Of a stretch of DNA of 64,000 nt, positions 53,388-63,153 are shown piece by piece (position 1 is the stretch's first letter; each line of letters begins with the position of its first letter). Both the position numbers and the translations under genes were made by a program. The DNA is taken from assembly GCA_013823135.1 (NCBI GenBank), contig PNLP01000003.1, positions 174,562 to 238,561 of the forward strand, written 5' to 3'. The stretch is from Planctomycetaceae bacterium. GTDB taxonomy: Bacteria > Planctomycetota > Planctomycetia > Gemmatales > Gemmataceae. The notes under the pieces were generated by a model. That model saw nothing but the letters and a program-made list of their open reading frames with translations. It was not told the DNA's origin and did not search any database.

Positions 53388-53442
53388 AGCGGTCGCCCCA
53401 GCGGGGCGGCATTTGTGGAGCCGCCCCGCTGGGGCGGCCGCT
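53388..53442. repeat. 55-base nested palindrome in convergent gap
   Basis: 23-base arms at 53388-53410 and 53420-53442 with one mismatch, each arm itself a palindrome of gccccagcggggc. Ends TATAGCGG and GGCCGCT. Sibling of 15392-15448. It lies between the RluA-type gene and the converging sigma54 activator. Confidence 0.85.
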
Positions 53443-53456
53443 CATCCAACATCGTT

Positions 53457-55406
53457 TCACTTCGCCACGCCGTACGCCTTGATCTTGCGGTCGAGGGTCG
53501 AGCGTTCGATGCCGAGGATCGCGGCGGCTTGCGACTTGTTCCAGTCCGTGTGCTTCAGCGTGTCGAGGATGTGTTGCTTCTCGACCTCCTCCAACGACGT
53601 GGGTCGGAAGACACCGCTACCCACGGGGGTAATGGTCTGAGGGGCAGTCAGCGAACTGAGATCGACTTCTGAAAGCCAGATATCCTGGCCGTCGATCAGC
53701 GGGCCGGACCCCAGCGCCACGGCACGCTCGATCACGTTCTTCAACTCTCGCACGTTCCCCGGCCAGCGGTAGCCTTGGAGCTTTTCGAGTGCAGCGGGGG
53801 TGAAGCCGCGAATCTTCCGGCCGGTCTCACGCACGAATCGTTTCAGGAAATGCTCGGCGAGTAGCGGCACGTCGGTCGGACGGTCTCGTAACGGCGGCAC
53901 ATCGAGTTGCACGACCTGCAAGCGGAAGAAGAGGTCGCGGCGGAACGTACCGGCCCGCACAGCGTCTTCCAGCGGGCGATTCGTGGCCGCGACCACACGC
54001 ACATCGGCCTTGATCGCGACGTTCCCGCCGACTCGCTCGAACGGATGCCCCTCGAGAACGCGGAGGAACTTCGCCTGGGTCGAGAGCGACATTTCCCCGA
54101 TTTCATCGAGGAAGATTGTGCCTTGATCCGCCGCTTCGAACTTGCCGATCATCCGCTCGGTCGCCCCGGTGAACGACCCCTTTTCGTGCCCGAAGAGTTC
54201 GCTTTCGAGGAGCGATTCCGTGAGGGCGGCGCAGTTCAGGCACACGAACGGGTGATCCTTCCGCGGGCTGCTCTGGTGGATCGCACGGGCAACGAGTTCC
54301 TTTCCGCTCCCCGATTCGCCACGGATCAACACCGTGGCTTTCGTCTCGGCCACGCGACTCACCTGCGAAACCACGGTGTTCAACGCCGGGCTTTCGCCAA
54401 CGAGTTCCGACTCGACCCGCAGCAAATCCTTGAGCGTGCGTACCTCGGTTGAGAGTGTGTGTTGCTTTCGGAGGCGGTGCCACACCGTGCCGAGTTGCCT
54501 CGCAACCGCGAGCGTGAACTCCAGGTCGTCGGCGTTTAATGGCCCGCTCGGATTGGCCCGGTAGAGGTGCACCAGGCCCAGGAGTTGATCGGAGTAGATG
54601 ACCGGTGCGCAAATCAAGCTGGCGATCTTCAGTTCGGAGAGGCTATCGCGATTCTTCAAGGCCGTGTTGTCCGCAACGTTCGCGGCAAGCACGGCCTGTT
54701 TGGTGTCGATCACTTCGTGGCTGACAAATGTGGAAACCTTGTGATAGGTCTTCCCCCCAATGCCGCGTGTGCGGTAGACGACGGGTTCTGGGTCTTTGCC
54801 GTCCTTCAACGCCAGCACCGCGACGACTTCGGCAGGTGTCGCCCGGAAGACCGCGTCCACGACCAGTTCGCACAACTCCGTGGGGTTCGTGGCCCCGGCC
54901 ATGTCCAAAGCCAGGCGGTAGAGCACCGACACGGCCTGTTGTGGCGACACGCGCTGCTGGTCGGTAAGCGTGTCCTCATCAGCATGGATGGTTGGCTCAG
55001 GTTGGTAGCGAGTTTGTCCCAAGCGTTTGCGAATCTCCAACCCGTCGGCTTTATCAATGCGAGTGATCTCGCCATTCGCGACATTGGGGAGCTGGGCAAG
55101 TTGCTCGACGAATACGAGCCGCGTTCTGCCAACACGAATCTCATCAAGTGGCCGGAGGGACCGCTCCGCCCTCAACTGCTCCCCGTTGACGTGCGTCCCA
55201 TTCATGCTCCCGAGATCGCGAACAAACCAGCCGTCGCCGTCGGGAAACACCTCGGCGTGCTCGCGGCTACACAGATCGTCTTGCAGCGTCAGTTTGTTGG
55301 TGGGGGCGCGCCCGAGCTTGTACCGCGTGCCCAGTTGCAGCGGGTAAACGTCACCGAACCCGTCATCCCGACGGACAACGAGGAACGCGCTCGGTAGCTT
55401 CGACAT
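53457..55406 (-). CDS. FHA-GAF-AAA+ sigma54-dependent transcriptional activator
   Basis: A 649-residue activator. The N-terminal FHA domain (about 8-105) has [24 protein letters not shown] phosphothreonine-binding wording and ending [16 protein letters not shown] domain spans about 150-310. The AAA+ core has Walker [19 protein letters not shown] near 350, GSFTGA (usual GAFTGA) for sigma54 contact, Walker [11 protein letters not shown], and R-finger region. A Fis-type [22 protein letters not shown], ends it. It responds to a phosphorylated partner or ligand. The Ser/Thr kinase at 22132-23871 is one possible but unproven source of the phosphoprotein. No sigma54-type promoter was confirmed. Confidence 0.92.
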   Translation of the reverse strand: MSKLPSAFLVVRRDDGFGDVYPLQLGTRYKLGRAPTNKLTLQDDLCSREHAEVFPDGDGWFVRDLGSMNGTHVNGEQLRAERSLRPLDEIRVGRTRLVFVEQLAQLPNVANGEITRIDKADGLEIRKRLGQTRYQPEPTIHADEDTLTDQQRVSPQQAVSVLYRLALDMAGATNPTELCELVVDAVFRATPAEVVAVLALKDGKDPEPVVYRTRGIGGKTYHKVSTFVSHEVIDTKQAVLAANVADNTALKNRDSLSELKIASLICAPVIYSDQLLGLVHLYRANPSGPLNADDLEFTLAVARQLGTVWHRLRKQHTLSTEVRTLKDLLRVESELVGESPALNTVVSQVSRVAETKATVLIRGESGSGKELVARAIHQSSPRKDHPFVCLNCAALTESLLESELFGHEKGSFTGATERMIGKFEAADQGTIFLDEIGEMSLSTQAKFLRVLEGHPFERVGGNVAIKADVRVVAATNRPLEDAVRAGTFRRDLFFRLQVVQLDVPPLRDRPTDVPLLAEHFLKRFVRETGRKIRGFTPAALEKLQGYRWPGNVRELKNVIERAVALGSGPLIDGQDIWLSEVDLSSLTAPQTITPVGSGVFRPTSLEEVEKQHILDTLKHTDWNKSQAAAILGIERSTLDRKIKAYGVAK

Positions 55407-55653
55407 GAGCGATCAATGGTCGCGGGGAACGAGTCTCTTCTACGATAACGCTAGTACACCATTTCCGGCAACATGGAACCACCTTTCAAGGTCGGTTCGT
55501 TGTTGGCTTCCACGCAGAATCTGGAGAATCCGCAGACATGTTCGCAAGTTGAATCAGAGTCAGGTTTTGAACTATCCTATTGCCTCGCTCGTTCGAGAAA
55601 ATTGAATCGAGGGAGGTGAGCGAGTTGACTTGTGCCCAAAGGTCCGGCAGATT

Positions 55654-56580
55654 TCAGTAGTTGCCGACCACTTCGCCCGCAGCCGGGGTAACCAACGGCC
55701 ACCACACGGTTGCCGCATCCACGGATCCGTTCAAACTTCGAACGCTTCCGTCCGCGAATCCGGTCACCATGCCTCCGGTGTGTGCTGTCGATGCACGGAG
55801 GTAGTCGCAGCTCGCTTGATCCCACTTAGGGTTCACCTGGAAGATCGACGCAGCACCGGTTGACCACATCGCGAACACGGGATCCCAGTTATCCACGCAA
55901 TCCCAGCGTGACCACGCATTGCCGCCTGGATGCCCCGTCGTGTTATAGTTTCCAATTGTCCCCGCGATATCACCGCAATAGCCGAGTTTCTCCGCGAACA
56001 TGATCGTGCTCGACGTGCCATCGGAGAAGGTCGTGGGAATCCTGGGAGTCCCGTTGAGTTGGTGTCCGTAGTTATCGCACGACACGCCCGGTGAAGCACC
56101 CGGAGTTCCGAACACCTGGTAATTGCCCGCGTAACTGCCGGCTTCCCAGTACATGCGGACCTTGGCCTGGGGTAAGTTCGGGTCGGAAGGGCAGCGGACC
56201 GCCGGGAGAACGGTAATCGCCGACGGGTCGTTCAAATATGCGGTAGGAACCTTCTCGTTCCGCGTGGTGTTAAAGGGAACGACATCCCAGAGCGCTTTCT
56301 GCTCCACGAACGGAAGCAGGTGCCAGAACACCGAACCGTGAGCGCCGCCGTAGGAACCCATTTGCGGCGGGAGCCGACCCAGAGCGTCGTTGGCGTTGTG
56401 AGCAGCCAGTGCCCACTGCTTCAGGTTGTTCTGGCACTTCGCGCGGGCCGCTGCTTCGCGGACCTTCTGCACCGCGGGGAGTAACAGACCAATCAGAATC
56501 GCGATGATGGCGATGACCACCAATAACTCGATCAGCGTGAAGCCACTTCTTCGTGAATGAATCTGCATGACTAGCCCCAT
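55654..56580 (-). CDS. DUF1559 pilin-like secreted protein
   Basis: A 308-residue protein with a type IV prepilin-like N-terminus: [20 protein letters not shown] and [17 protein letters not shown], cleaved by a prepilin peptidase in the family. The DUF1559 domain follows ([20 protein letters not shown], then [18 protein letters not shown]) and closes with the H-x9-DG segment [15 protein letters not shown]. The family is very abundant in Planctomycetes and may form surface fibres. The start is ATG 56580 or the ATG at 56568, which opens [10 protein letters not shown]; both keep the signature. Confidence 0.93.
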   Translation of the reverse strand: MGLVMQIHSRRSGFTLIELLVVIAIIAILIGLLLPAVQKVREAAARAKCQNNLKQWALAAHNANDALGRLPPQMGSYGGAHGSVFWHLLPFVEQKALWDVVPFNTTRNEKVPTAYLNDPSAITVLPAVRCPSDPNLPQAKVRMYWEAGSYAGNYQVFGTPGASPGVSCDNYGHQLNGTPRIPTTFSDGTSSTIMFAEKLGYCGDIAGTIGNYNTTGHPGGNAWSRWDCVDNWDPVFAMWSTGAASIFQVNPKWDQASCDYLRASTAHTGGMVTGFADGSVRSLNGSVDAATVWWPLVTPAAGEVVGNY

Positions 56581-56712
56581 AAGGAGAGATCGACTGGCAC
56601 ATCAAAGGGGCAGTTCCCGATGTGACATGGCGTGGTAACTCAGGAGTTTACCCGAATGTTCAAGGGTTTTGGAAGATAGCATTTCTGGAATTAGAACGAG
56701 GCGCAAACTTGC

Positions 56713-57870
56713 TCACTTGCCGAGTTGCGAAAGCAGATAGGCCAGAATCCCGAACGATCCCATTGCGAGAAACATCGCGGCCGGGCTGAGTGTACCGTAG
56801 CTGAGCTTCTCCGGGGCTCCGGCTGGCGGTAACGAGATACCAGGATATTCTTGCTTCCACTCGTTCGCGTCGGGGAGCCCATCCTTTGCCGGCACGCGAA
56901 TCACCTCGGCCCGGCTTGTCCAGAGTGCCACACTCGCGAACACGACCAGCCCGAGCGAGGCGAGATCCATCACGGCACGGAGGCCATGCTTGTCTTCCTG
57001 AAAGCTCTTTGCGGCGTCTTGCAATGCGGGGGCGAGCGCGAGAAACACAGCCAGCCCGTTGTTCATGAGGTGCAACAACACCGGCACCCAGATCGACCGC
57101 GTCGCCAGGTACACAAAGTGAAGATACGCCCCCATCAGCGCCGCAATCATCACATGCGAAGGGTCGATGTGCAGCATCCCGAACAGGAACGACGTGCTGA
57201 CCACGCCCAGGAGCATCCCGTAGCGGGCACATAGGCCGCGACCCAGGAACCCACGGCACCAGAACTCTTCGACCAACCCCGGCCCGAAGGCGACCGCCAG
57301 GAACGTGACGAGTCCGGGAACTGTGCCGAAGGTGCCGTTGAGCGCTTCGTTCGCTGCGGGTCGCGTGATGCCCGTGAGTCGCAGGAAAAGCTCCTGAATC
57401 CCGTCCGCCAGAATCATGAACGCGGGCAAGACGAGGATCACCAGGAAGACATGCAACCCGGCCGGCACGCGGACACCCAGTTGCCGCTTCCAGCCGGGTC
57501 CGACCGCACGCGGAACCACGAGAAGGATCAGGCCGAGGGAACCAACCTGAGCGGCAAGCATTCCGTAGGCGATGGCCTGCCCCAGTTCCGTAGGAACGGG
57601 TGGCCGCGGCGGTTCGTCAGGCTTGGTGGGCGCGGCGGCTTTCGCGAATTGGCTCAACTGTTCGTTGATGAACTGGCTGGGGTTATCGCTGCGGAGCATG
57701 TGCACGACGAGGATGATCGTGATCGTGCCAATCGCGCAGCCGAGTTGAACCGCGATGAACAGCAGACACCAGAGGACCGCACCCCAAAAACCGGGACGTG
57801 GCTTACGCGGAGCCGGCAACGCGACTCGCTGCACCAGTGGCACTTCAGGGTTCGGGGCCGGTTCTTGCAT
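56713..57870 (-). CDS. CPBP-family intramembrane metalloprotease
   Basis: A 385-residue polytopic membrane protein of the CAAX protease/bacteriocin-processing (CPBP, Abi) family. The catalytic motif is EExxxR in LVEEFWCRGFLGRGL, then FLFGMLHIDPSH with metal-binding His and HLMNN near the end of the core. Up to eight hydrophobic segments flank it. The first 20 residues are Pro-rich. It cleaves membrane-embedded substrates, or acts as a bacteriocin-immunity or sorting protease; the target is unknown. It lies 3 bases after the membrane glycosyltransferase gene, hence co-transcribed with it. Confidence 0.9.
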   Translation of the reverse strand: MQEPAPNPEVPLVQRVALPAPRKPRPGFWGAVLWCLLFIAVQLGCAIGTITIILVVHMLRSDNPSQFINEQLSQFAKAAAPTKPDEPPRPPVPTELGQAIAYGMLAAQVGSLGLILLVVPRAVGPGWKRQLGVRVPAGLHVFLVILVLPAFMILADGIQELFLRLTGITRPAANEALNGTFGTVPGLVTFLAVAFGPGLVEEFWCRGFLGRGLCARYGMLLGVVSTSFLFGMLHIDPSHVMIAALMGAYLHFVYLATRSIWVPVLLHLMNNGLAVFLALAPALQDAAKSFQEDKHGLRAVMDLASLGLVVFASVALWTSRAEVIRVPAKDGLPDANEWKQEYPGISLPPAGAPEKLSYGTLSPAAMFLAMGSFGILAYLLSQLGK

Positions 57871-57873
57871 GGT

Positions 57874-59406
57874 TCAATACCGCTTGATTCCGGTGTATTC
57901 CAACAGGCTCAGAATCCACGGATTTCGCCACGGGTTCGCTGCGGGATAGAACACGGCCAGCACCGAGAACCCGAGCAGGACCGCACAGAGAAACCGCCCG
58001 CCCCGTGAGCTTGCGAGTCGATCTGCCGCCAGGGGGATCGCCAGCAACCACAGCGGAATCAGCCAGAACAGCCAGCGTGGGCCGCTCGTGTTGCCACCGT
58101 AGTTATAGCTCTGCGTTCGCGACAGGTAGAACGCGAAGACCGTCAGCGAGACGACGAACGTCATCGCCGCGAACACTTCCGGCGTCCAGCCCGTGCCGGC
58201 AGGTTTCGCGAACATCTTCCGCACATCCACCGCACTGCGGATTCCCAATCCAACGATGGTTCCGAACGCGAGGAACCAGACCGGCGTGAGACTAAACCAC
58301 CCATGATGCCCGAACAGCAGGTGGAAGGCGTAAACGGACATCGGCTCTTCGTTGAAGTCGAGCCCCTTCCCCAACGGCGTGCCGCGTTTCGCCCAGTGGC
58401 TTCCCTCGAAGTTGTACCACAGGCCGCCGAACTCGCTGTACGCGGGGAGCAACTGCCCCATCGCTGCATAGTTGCACGCGAGCAACGCGATCAGCGGAAC
58501 CAACACGCCAGGCAGGAAGAACAGCATCGTGTTCCGGGTGCGAGCGATAAACAGTGGAATCCCCAGAGCGGCCAGGAGCGCGGCGGCGGGCAGGTCGAAC
58601 GTCGCCGCGAAAGACGCGAAGAACCCGCAGCACAGGTAGCCAGCGGGCGACATGTCGCGCTTTTCCTGCATCGCACGCACAAGGGGGTACACCGCGAACA
58701 GCACGCAAAACACAGCGGGTGAGTGGTTGTTCAGCGTGGTCGAGAAAGTGATGAGGAACGTTCCCACTGCCCCGGCCGTGAACGCGAGCAAGCGGCCGAA
58801 GTCGGTTTTGCCTGTGGCTTCGATGAGCCGTGCGAGTAGCACGAGGTACACCGCGAACGGCAACACGTTCACGGTGAACACGATGAACGGGATCACGACG
58901 AAGCGATCGCGCGTGATGTCCCACCCGAACAGATTCTTCAGCAGCCAGTATTCCCCCGCGAGCAGCATTGGCATTAAGGGCGGCTTGCTGCTGTAGAACT
59001 CACGCGACTGTGGGCCGCTCGCATCCGGGCCGAGCGGCCGCAGCACGATATCGAGGCTCTTGTATTGCGGTTCCGCAATGATCCCCTCATCGGTGAACAC
59101 CTTCGGATTCTGGCCGTCGGGGTAGACCCGCTTCCCGATCGAGTACGTCTTTTCGTCCACGAGTGCGCGGATGGTGGCGAAGCGGGATTTGTCGTTCGAA
59201 CTGAGCATCGGCGTGGGGTCGGGCCGCGTGGCAGGCCATTTCCGCGGTGGATCGGGTGGGTTCGCACTGTAGCCATCGGCAGGCGGCGTGTACCGGCTGG
59301 GCTCCAGAAGATTCTCGGCGGCGAGCACTCTCGCCGCGGCAACGGCAACCGCCACCGCGGTCAGCAGCAGGTAAACGGATCGGCGTGTTTCAGAAGCATC
59401 GGGCAT
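57874..59406 (-). CDS. polytopic membrane protein, probably PMT/ArnT-like glycosyltransferase
   Basis: A 510-residue membrane protein with about ten helices. A long N-terminal extracytoplasmic loop contains FYSSKPPLMPMLLAGEYWLL, which matches the position of the catalytic acidic/aromatic loop in GT39/GT83 enzymes (family: DExRY-like then KPPL). Wording of the helices (FTAGAVGTFLITFSTTLNNH) agrees. It would transfer a sugar from a polyprenyl phosphate, made by the GT2 enzyme beside it, to an outer acceptor. A first ATG at 59439 lies within or beside the palindrome; 59406 avoids it. Exact GT family unclear. Confidence 0.7.
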   Translation of the reverse strand: MPDASETRRSVYLLLTAVAVAVAAARVLAAENLLEPSRYTPPADGYSANPPDPPRKWPATRPDPTPMLSSNDKSRFATIRALVDEKTYSIGKRVYPDGQNPKVFTDEGIIAEPQYKSLDIVLRPLGPDASGPQSREFYSSKPPLMPMLLAGEYWLLKNLFGWDITRDRFVVIPFIVFTVNVLPFAVYLVLLARLIEATGKTDFGRLLAFTAGAVGTFLITFSTTLNNHSPAVFCVLFAVYPLVRAMQEKRDMSPAGYLCCGFFASFAATFDLPAAALLAALGIPLFIARTRNTMLFFLPGVLVPLIALLACNYAAMGQLLPAYSEFGGLWYNFEGSHWAKRGTPLGKGLDFNEEPMSVYAFHLLFGHHGWFSLTPVWFLAFGTIVGLGIRSAVDVRKMFAKPAGTGWTPEVFAAMTFVVSLTVFAFYLSRTQSYNYGGNTSGPRWLFWLIPLWLLAIPLAADRLASSRGGRFLCAVLLGFSVLAVFYPAANPWRNPWILSLLEYTGIKRY

Positions 59407-59424
59407 GACGCGATCTCGAACGTG

Positions 59425-59453
59425 TAGCGGTCGCCCCAACGAGGCGACGCCTA
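59425..59453. repeat. half-size TTAGCGG-family palindrome
   Basis: Arms tagcggtcgcc and ggcgacgccta around ccaacga, with two mismatches. It lies between the GT2 stop and the next start; its right end contributes cta, the TAG stop codon of the GT2 gene on the minus strand. The element may therefore have set that stop. Confidence 0.6.
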
Positions 59454-60431
59454 GCCCTTCGTCGCCGTCCGTTCCACCACGCTGAACGGTTCTTGCTCCA
59501 TCATCTTGCGGGCGACGACGAGTTCGGCCAGCAATCCCGTGAAGAGCAACTGCGCGCCACCCAGCACCAACCCGCCCGAGAGCAACAGCACATAAAGTTG
59601 CGTGACGGTTCCGAAGCCAATCGTGGGGTCGATGAGTTGAACTCCGAGGTTCACCAGAAGCCCGAAGAAGCCCAGGAATCCCAGCGTGGCCGCGAGTAAA
59701 CCGTAACTGCCCAGCAAGTGCTGCGGTCGCCTGCCGAACTTCGTGAGGAAGTGGACCGTCACCAGATCGAGGAACCCTTTCACGAACCGTTGCCAGCCGT
59801 ACTTCGAGCGACCGAACTGCCGCGGCCGGTGGTGAATCGCAAGTTCGCCGACCTTGAAACCCCGCCCCGCCGCCAACACTGGCACGAAGCGGTGCATCTC
59901 GCCGTACAGGTTCAGTTCGCGCAGCACGTCGGCCCGATACGCCTTGAAGCCGCAGTTGTGATCGTGGAGGTGGACCTTCGTCACCCAGCCGACCATTCGG
60001 TTGAACACGCGACTCGGGAATGTTTTGTGCCAGGGGTCGAGGCGAATCTTCTTCCAGCCGCTCACCACGTCGAGGCCGTTGCGGATCGCCGCCAGGAAGT
60101 TCGGGATCTCGTGCGGGTCGTCCTGAAGGTCGGCGTCGAGCGTCATCACAACGCCACCGCGAGCAACCTTGAACCCGGCTTCCAGTGCGGCCGCCTTGCC
60201 GAAGTTTCGCCGGAAGCGAATGCCACGAACACGCTCGTCCTTCGCCGAAAGCTCGCGGACCAGTTGCCAGGAACCGTCCGTGCTGCCGTCATCGACGAAG
60301 ATGATTTCCACGCGCTGGTCGATCTTGCCGACCACTTCCGTGATCTCGGCAAGCAGCGGCGTGAGGCTGTCGTGTTCGTTATAAACCGGGATGACCAGCG
60401 AGAGCAAACCCGGGTCGGCTTCATCAGGCAT
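59451..60431 (-). CDS. GT2-family polyprenyl-phosphate sugar transferase with two TM helices
   Basis: A 326-residue GT-A glycosyltransferase of the DPM1/GtrB/ArnC type. The catalytic domain opens LSLVIPVYNEHDSLTPLLAE, has DDGSTDGS and the DxD motif in TLDADLQDDPHE, and a NCGFKAYR segment. The RSKYGWQRFVKGFLDL block leads to two C-terminal helices. It makes a polyprenyl-phosphate-linked sugar at the inner membrane. Its start overlaps the flippase-like gene stop by eight bases, and the membrane glycosyltransferase follows. This gives a short flippase-GT2-transferase module for envelope glycosylation. Confidence 0.9.
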   Translation of the reverse strand: MPDEADPGLLSLVIPVYNEHDSLTPLLAEITEVVGKIDQRVEIIFVDDGSTDGSWQLVRELSAKDERVRGIRFRRNFGKAAALEAGFKVARGGVVMTLDADLQDDPHEIPNFLAAIRNGLDVVSGWKKIRLDPWHKTFPSRVFNRMVGWVTKVHLHDHNCGFKAYRADVLRELNLYGEMHRFVPVLAAGRGFKVGELAIHHRPRQFGRSKYGWQRFVKGFLDLVTVHFLTKFGRRPQHLLGSYGLLAATLGFLGFFGLLVNLGVQLIDPTIGFGTVTQLYVLLLSGGLVLGGAQLLFTGLLAELVVARKMMEQEPFSVVERTATKG

Positions 60432-61401
60432 GGTGGTGCGGTTCGGGAGGTGGTGATGGGATGAAATAGAGTGCCGTGGCCAGCATCACTTCGGCAGCGG
60501 TCCAGACCAATCGGAGGATCAAGGCGATAATCACGGCGAGGCCGGCCGCGGCCTGCGCGCCCATCGTCTCGGCGAACCGCGGCGTGAGTGCAATCTGAAG
60601 CACCCATTCACGCACGCCCAACCCACCGGGGACGACCAAGGCGATGAAACCGGCGACGTAAGAGATCGTGCTCGCACCGAGATCGGCGGGATAGGTGTCG
60701 GTCATCGCCGCTGATTGTGGTGCGACCGCCGCGATGGTTAGCCCCAGGCTCAGCCCCAGCAGGCAGTGGCCGAGGGCTCCGTGCAACAATCCTTGAGCCA
60801 ACAGAAACACCGATGGTGCGGGCAGCGGTCGTGCATTGGGGCCACGTTTCTTCGCCACGATTTTCGCCGCAAGTTTGTTCAGCACCCCGAGAGCGACCGG
60901 CAGTGCCGCCACGGCCATAAGCGCCGTGATGTTGCTCGAGAGCTCGACCGGCAGCACGCCGAGTTGCGGCAGCAACAGCACCCCGAGGATCGCGCCGGCG
61001 GCCATGCTGCACAGTGCCTCGTAGGTCGCGGTAATCGCCACGGGAAGCGGATGCCCGCCGTGATGCCGGAGAATCCCCACGCGAATCAGAATCACCCAAG
61101 CCTTGCCGGGAACGTATTTCCCGAACTGACTGACAAAGTACGCCCGCATCCCGACCGACCACGGCACGCGGATCCCCTGCCCGTGCAGCAACCGAATCCA
61201 GAACGACGCCCAGCAGCAATGGGCGAGCAGGTACAGCACCCCCGCCGGCACCAGCAACTCGAACCGCACGCTCAACTGGCGGGCGTCGAACTGCGAGTGA
61301 GTGAGGATGCTCCAGAAATAGCGTGCGACCCCGACCACGATGGCGAGTGCAAGCAGGGTCTTCGCCGCGAGCCAGAGTTTGTGCCGGGTGTCGGATGACA
61401 T
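60424..61401 (-). CDS. flippase-like / LPG-synthase TM-domain protein (UPF0104 type)
   Basis: A 325-residue integral membrane protein with about eight helices. It resembles the lysylphosphatidylglycerol-synthase transmembrane domain family (AglD/UPF0104). The SQFGKYVPGKAWVILIRVGI segment is the most characteristic; GVREWVLQIAL near the end of the core also fits. No cytosolic aminoacyltransferase domain is attached. In this context (next to a DPM1-like GT2) a role in lipid-linked sugar transport across the membrane is likely. It is divergent from the S1-domain gene. Confidence 0.82.
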   Translation of the reverse strand: MSSDTRHKLWLAAKTLLALAIVVGVARYFWSILTHSQFDARQLSVRFELLVPAGVLYLLAHCCWASFWIRLLHGQGIRVPWSVGMRAYFVSQFGKYVPGKAWVILIRVGILRHHGGHPLPVAITATYEALCSMAAGAILGVLLLPQLGVLPVELSSNITALMAVAALPVALGVLNKLAAKIVAKKRGPNARPLPAPSVFLLAQGLLHGALGHCLLGLSLGLTIAAVAPQSAAMTDTYPADLGASTISYVAGFIALVVPGGLGVREWVLQIALTPRFAETMGAQAAAGLAVIIALILRLVWTAAEVMLATALYFIPSPPPEPHHHA

Positions 61402-61508
61402 GGGGCGATTCTAGAACCGGGCACGCTCTTGGCGAGCCAAGAACTACGTTCCGTTGTCGCGCTTCCCCTCGTCTGATAAGTTTGACAGAACGAATGGAGG
61501 ATCGAACG

Positions 61509-63080
61509 ATGAGCGACCCGACCCCGCCCGTACCGACCGAGAACCCGGGGGTTGACACCCCCGGCTCGCCAGTAGCCGCGACTCCGACACCCGCAGCCCC
61601 CGCACCGGCACCGAAGCCAGCGCCGCCCCCGCAAACCGGTTACCGCGGCCCCGGCGTTCCAAGCGGTCCTGGCAGCAACAACCGCAGTGGCCCTCCGAAG
61701 CCCGGCGGCCCGCGTCCGGGTGGTGCTTCACGCTCGTTCCCGCAAGGCGACAAGCCTCCGCGTGAAAAGCCCATGAACGCCGGCGGAATGCCGCCGAACA
61801 TGTCGTCGGGTGGTGGATTCGCGGGGTTCAAGCCGAACAACCGCGAACTCGACAAGCTGATCGAGGATGAGCTGAACCAAGCTCTGACCGGCTTCACAGC
61901 CATCGAAGCGACCGACGCACACACCGGTCACCGCGGCGGGTCAGCACGCACGCCCGGCCAGAAGAAGAAGGGCCGCATCGTCAGCGTTCACGGCAAGGAC
62001 GTGTTCGTTGAAGTGCCTGGCGGTCGTGGTCAGGGTCTGTTGCCACTGGAACAATTCGGCGGCGACACACCGAAGATCGGCGACGAAGTGGACTTCGACA
62101 TCGACCACTACGACGCCGCGAACGGCCTGCTCATCCTCACGCGCGAGGGATCGGTTCAAAGCGTCACCGACTGGTCGAGCGTCGCGCTCCACATGATCGT
62201 GGAAGCGAAAGTCACCGGCACGAACAAGAACAAGACCGGACTGACCATCGAAGTGAACGGCATCAAGGGGTTCCTCCCCGCGAGCCAGCTCGACATGTAC
62301 CGCGTCGAGGACATCGACCAGTTCGTGAACCAGCGGCTCCGCGTGCAAGTGGTCGAACTCGACCCCGAGGAACGGAACCTGATCGTGAGTCGTCGGGCGA
62401 TTCTGGAACGCGAACGGCAACAGAAGGCCGAGCAGTTCTGGACGACGATCAAGGAAGGTGCGGTCTTCAAGGGGACCATCAAGAGTATCAAGCCGTTCGG
62501 GGCGTTCGTCGATCTGGGCGGGGCCGACGGCCTCATCCCGATCTCCGAATTCTCCTGGCAACGGGTGAACGACCTGAACGAGATCGTGAAGATCGGTCAG
62601 GAAGTGCAAGTCGTCGTCAAGCGACTCGACCTCGAAGCACGCAAGATCGGCCTGAGCATCAAGGAACTGACGACAAGTCCGTTCACCGAGTTTGCAGGCC
62701 GCGTGAAGGCCGGAGCACGCATCACGGGCAAGGTCACGCGGACCGCCGAGTTCGGCGCGTTCGTGGAACTGGAACCGGGCGTCGAGGGGTTGATTCACAT
62801 CTCGGAACTCTCGACGCAGCGCATTCGCCGTGCTCGCGACGTGGTGGAGGAAGGCCAGACGGTTCAGGTCGAAGTCCTGAACGTGGACCCGGAAACCCGC
62901 CGGATCGCGCTCAGCCTGAAGTCCATCTCGCTGGAGAAGGAGAACGCCGAGGATGCCGCGGAGGCAGCCGAACGCGAAGCCGACGAGAAGGCCGCAGCCG
63001 AGACGATGGCGAACCGACCGGTGAACCCGAACCTCCGTGGTGGCATCGGGGCCAGCCCTTTCAAGATCGGAACCGAGTGA
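61509..63080 (+). CDS. S1 RNA-binding domain protein with disordered N-terminus
   Basis: A 523-residue protein. Residues 1-130 are Pro/Gly/Ala-rich and probably disordered. Four S1-type OB domains follow: KGRIVSVHGKDVFVEVPGGR, AKVTGTNKNKTGLTIEVNGI, KGTIKSIKPFGAFVDLGGAD, and GKVTRTAEFGAFVELEPGVE. A Glu/Ala-rich helix (about 480-510) ends it. It is a ribosomal S1-like or polynucleotide-binding protein, shorter than the six-domain S1 of many bacteria; whether it is the main S1 here is unclear. The start ATG at 61509 has ggagg at 61496-61500. Confidence 0.88.
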   Translation: MSDPTPPVPTENPGVDTPGSPVAATPTPAAPAPAPKPAPPPQTGYRGPGVPSGPGSNNRSGPPKPGGPRPGGASRSFPQGDKPPREKPMNAGGMPPNMSSGGGFAGFKPNNRELDKLIEDELNQALTGFTAIEATDAHTGHRGGSARTPGQKKKGRIVSVHGKDVFVEVPGGRGQGLLPLEQFGGDTPKIGDEVDFDIDHYDAANGLLILTREGSVQSVTDWSSVALHMIVEAKVTGTNKNKTGLTIEVNGIKGFLPASQLDMYRVEDIDQFVNQRLRVQVVELDPEERNLIVSRRAILERERQQKAEQFWTTIKEGAVFKGTIKSIKPFGAFVDLGGADGLIPISEFSWQRVNDLNEIVKIGQEVQVVVKRLDLEARKIGLSIKELTTSPFTEFAGRVKAGARITGKVTRTAEFGAFVELEPGVEGLIHISELSTQRIRRARDVVEEGQTVQVEVLNVDPETRRIALSLKSISLEKENAEDAAEAAEREADEKAAAETMANRPVNPNLRGGIGASPFKIGTE

Positions 63081-63153
63081 GTGTTGCGCTCAAGCAACCA
63101 TAGACCGACATCCGATAATCCTCCCGACACGGTTGATCGTGCCGGGAGGCAAA

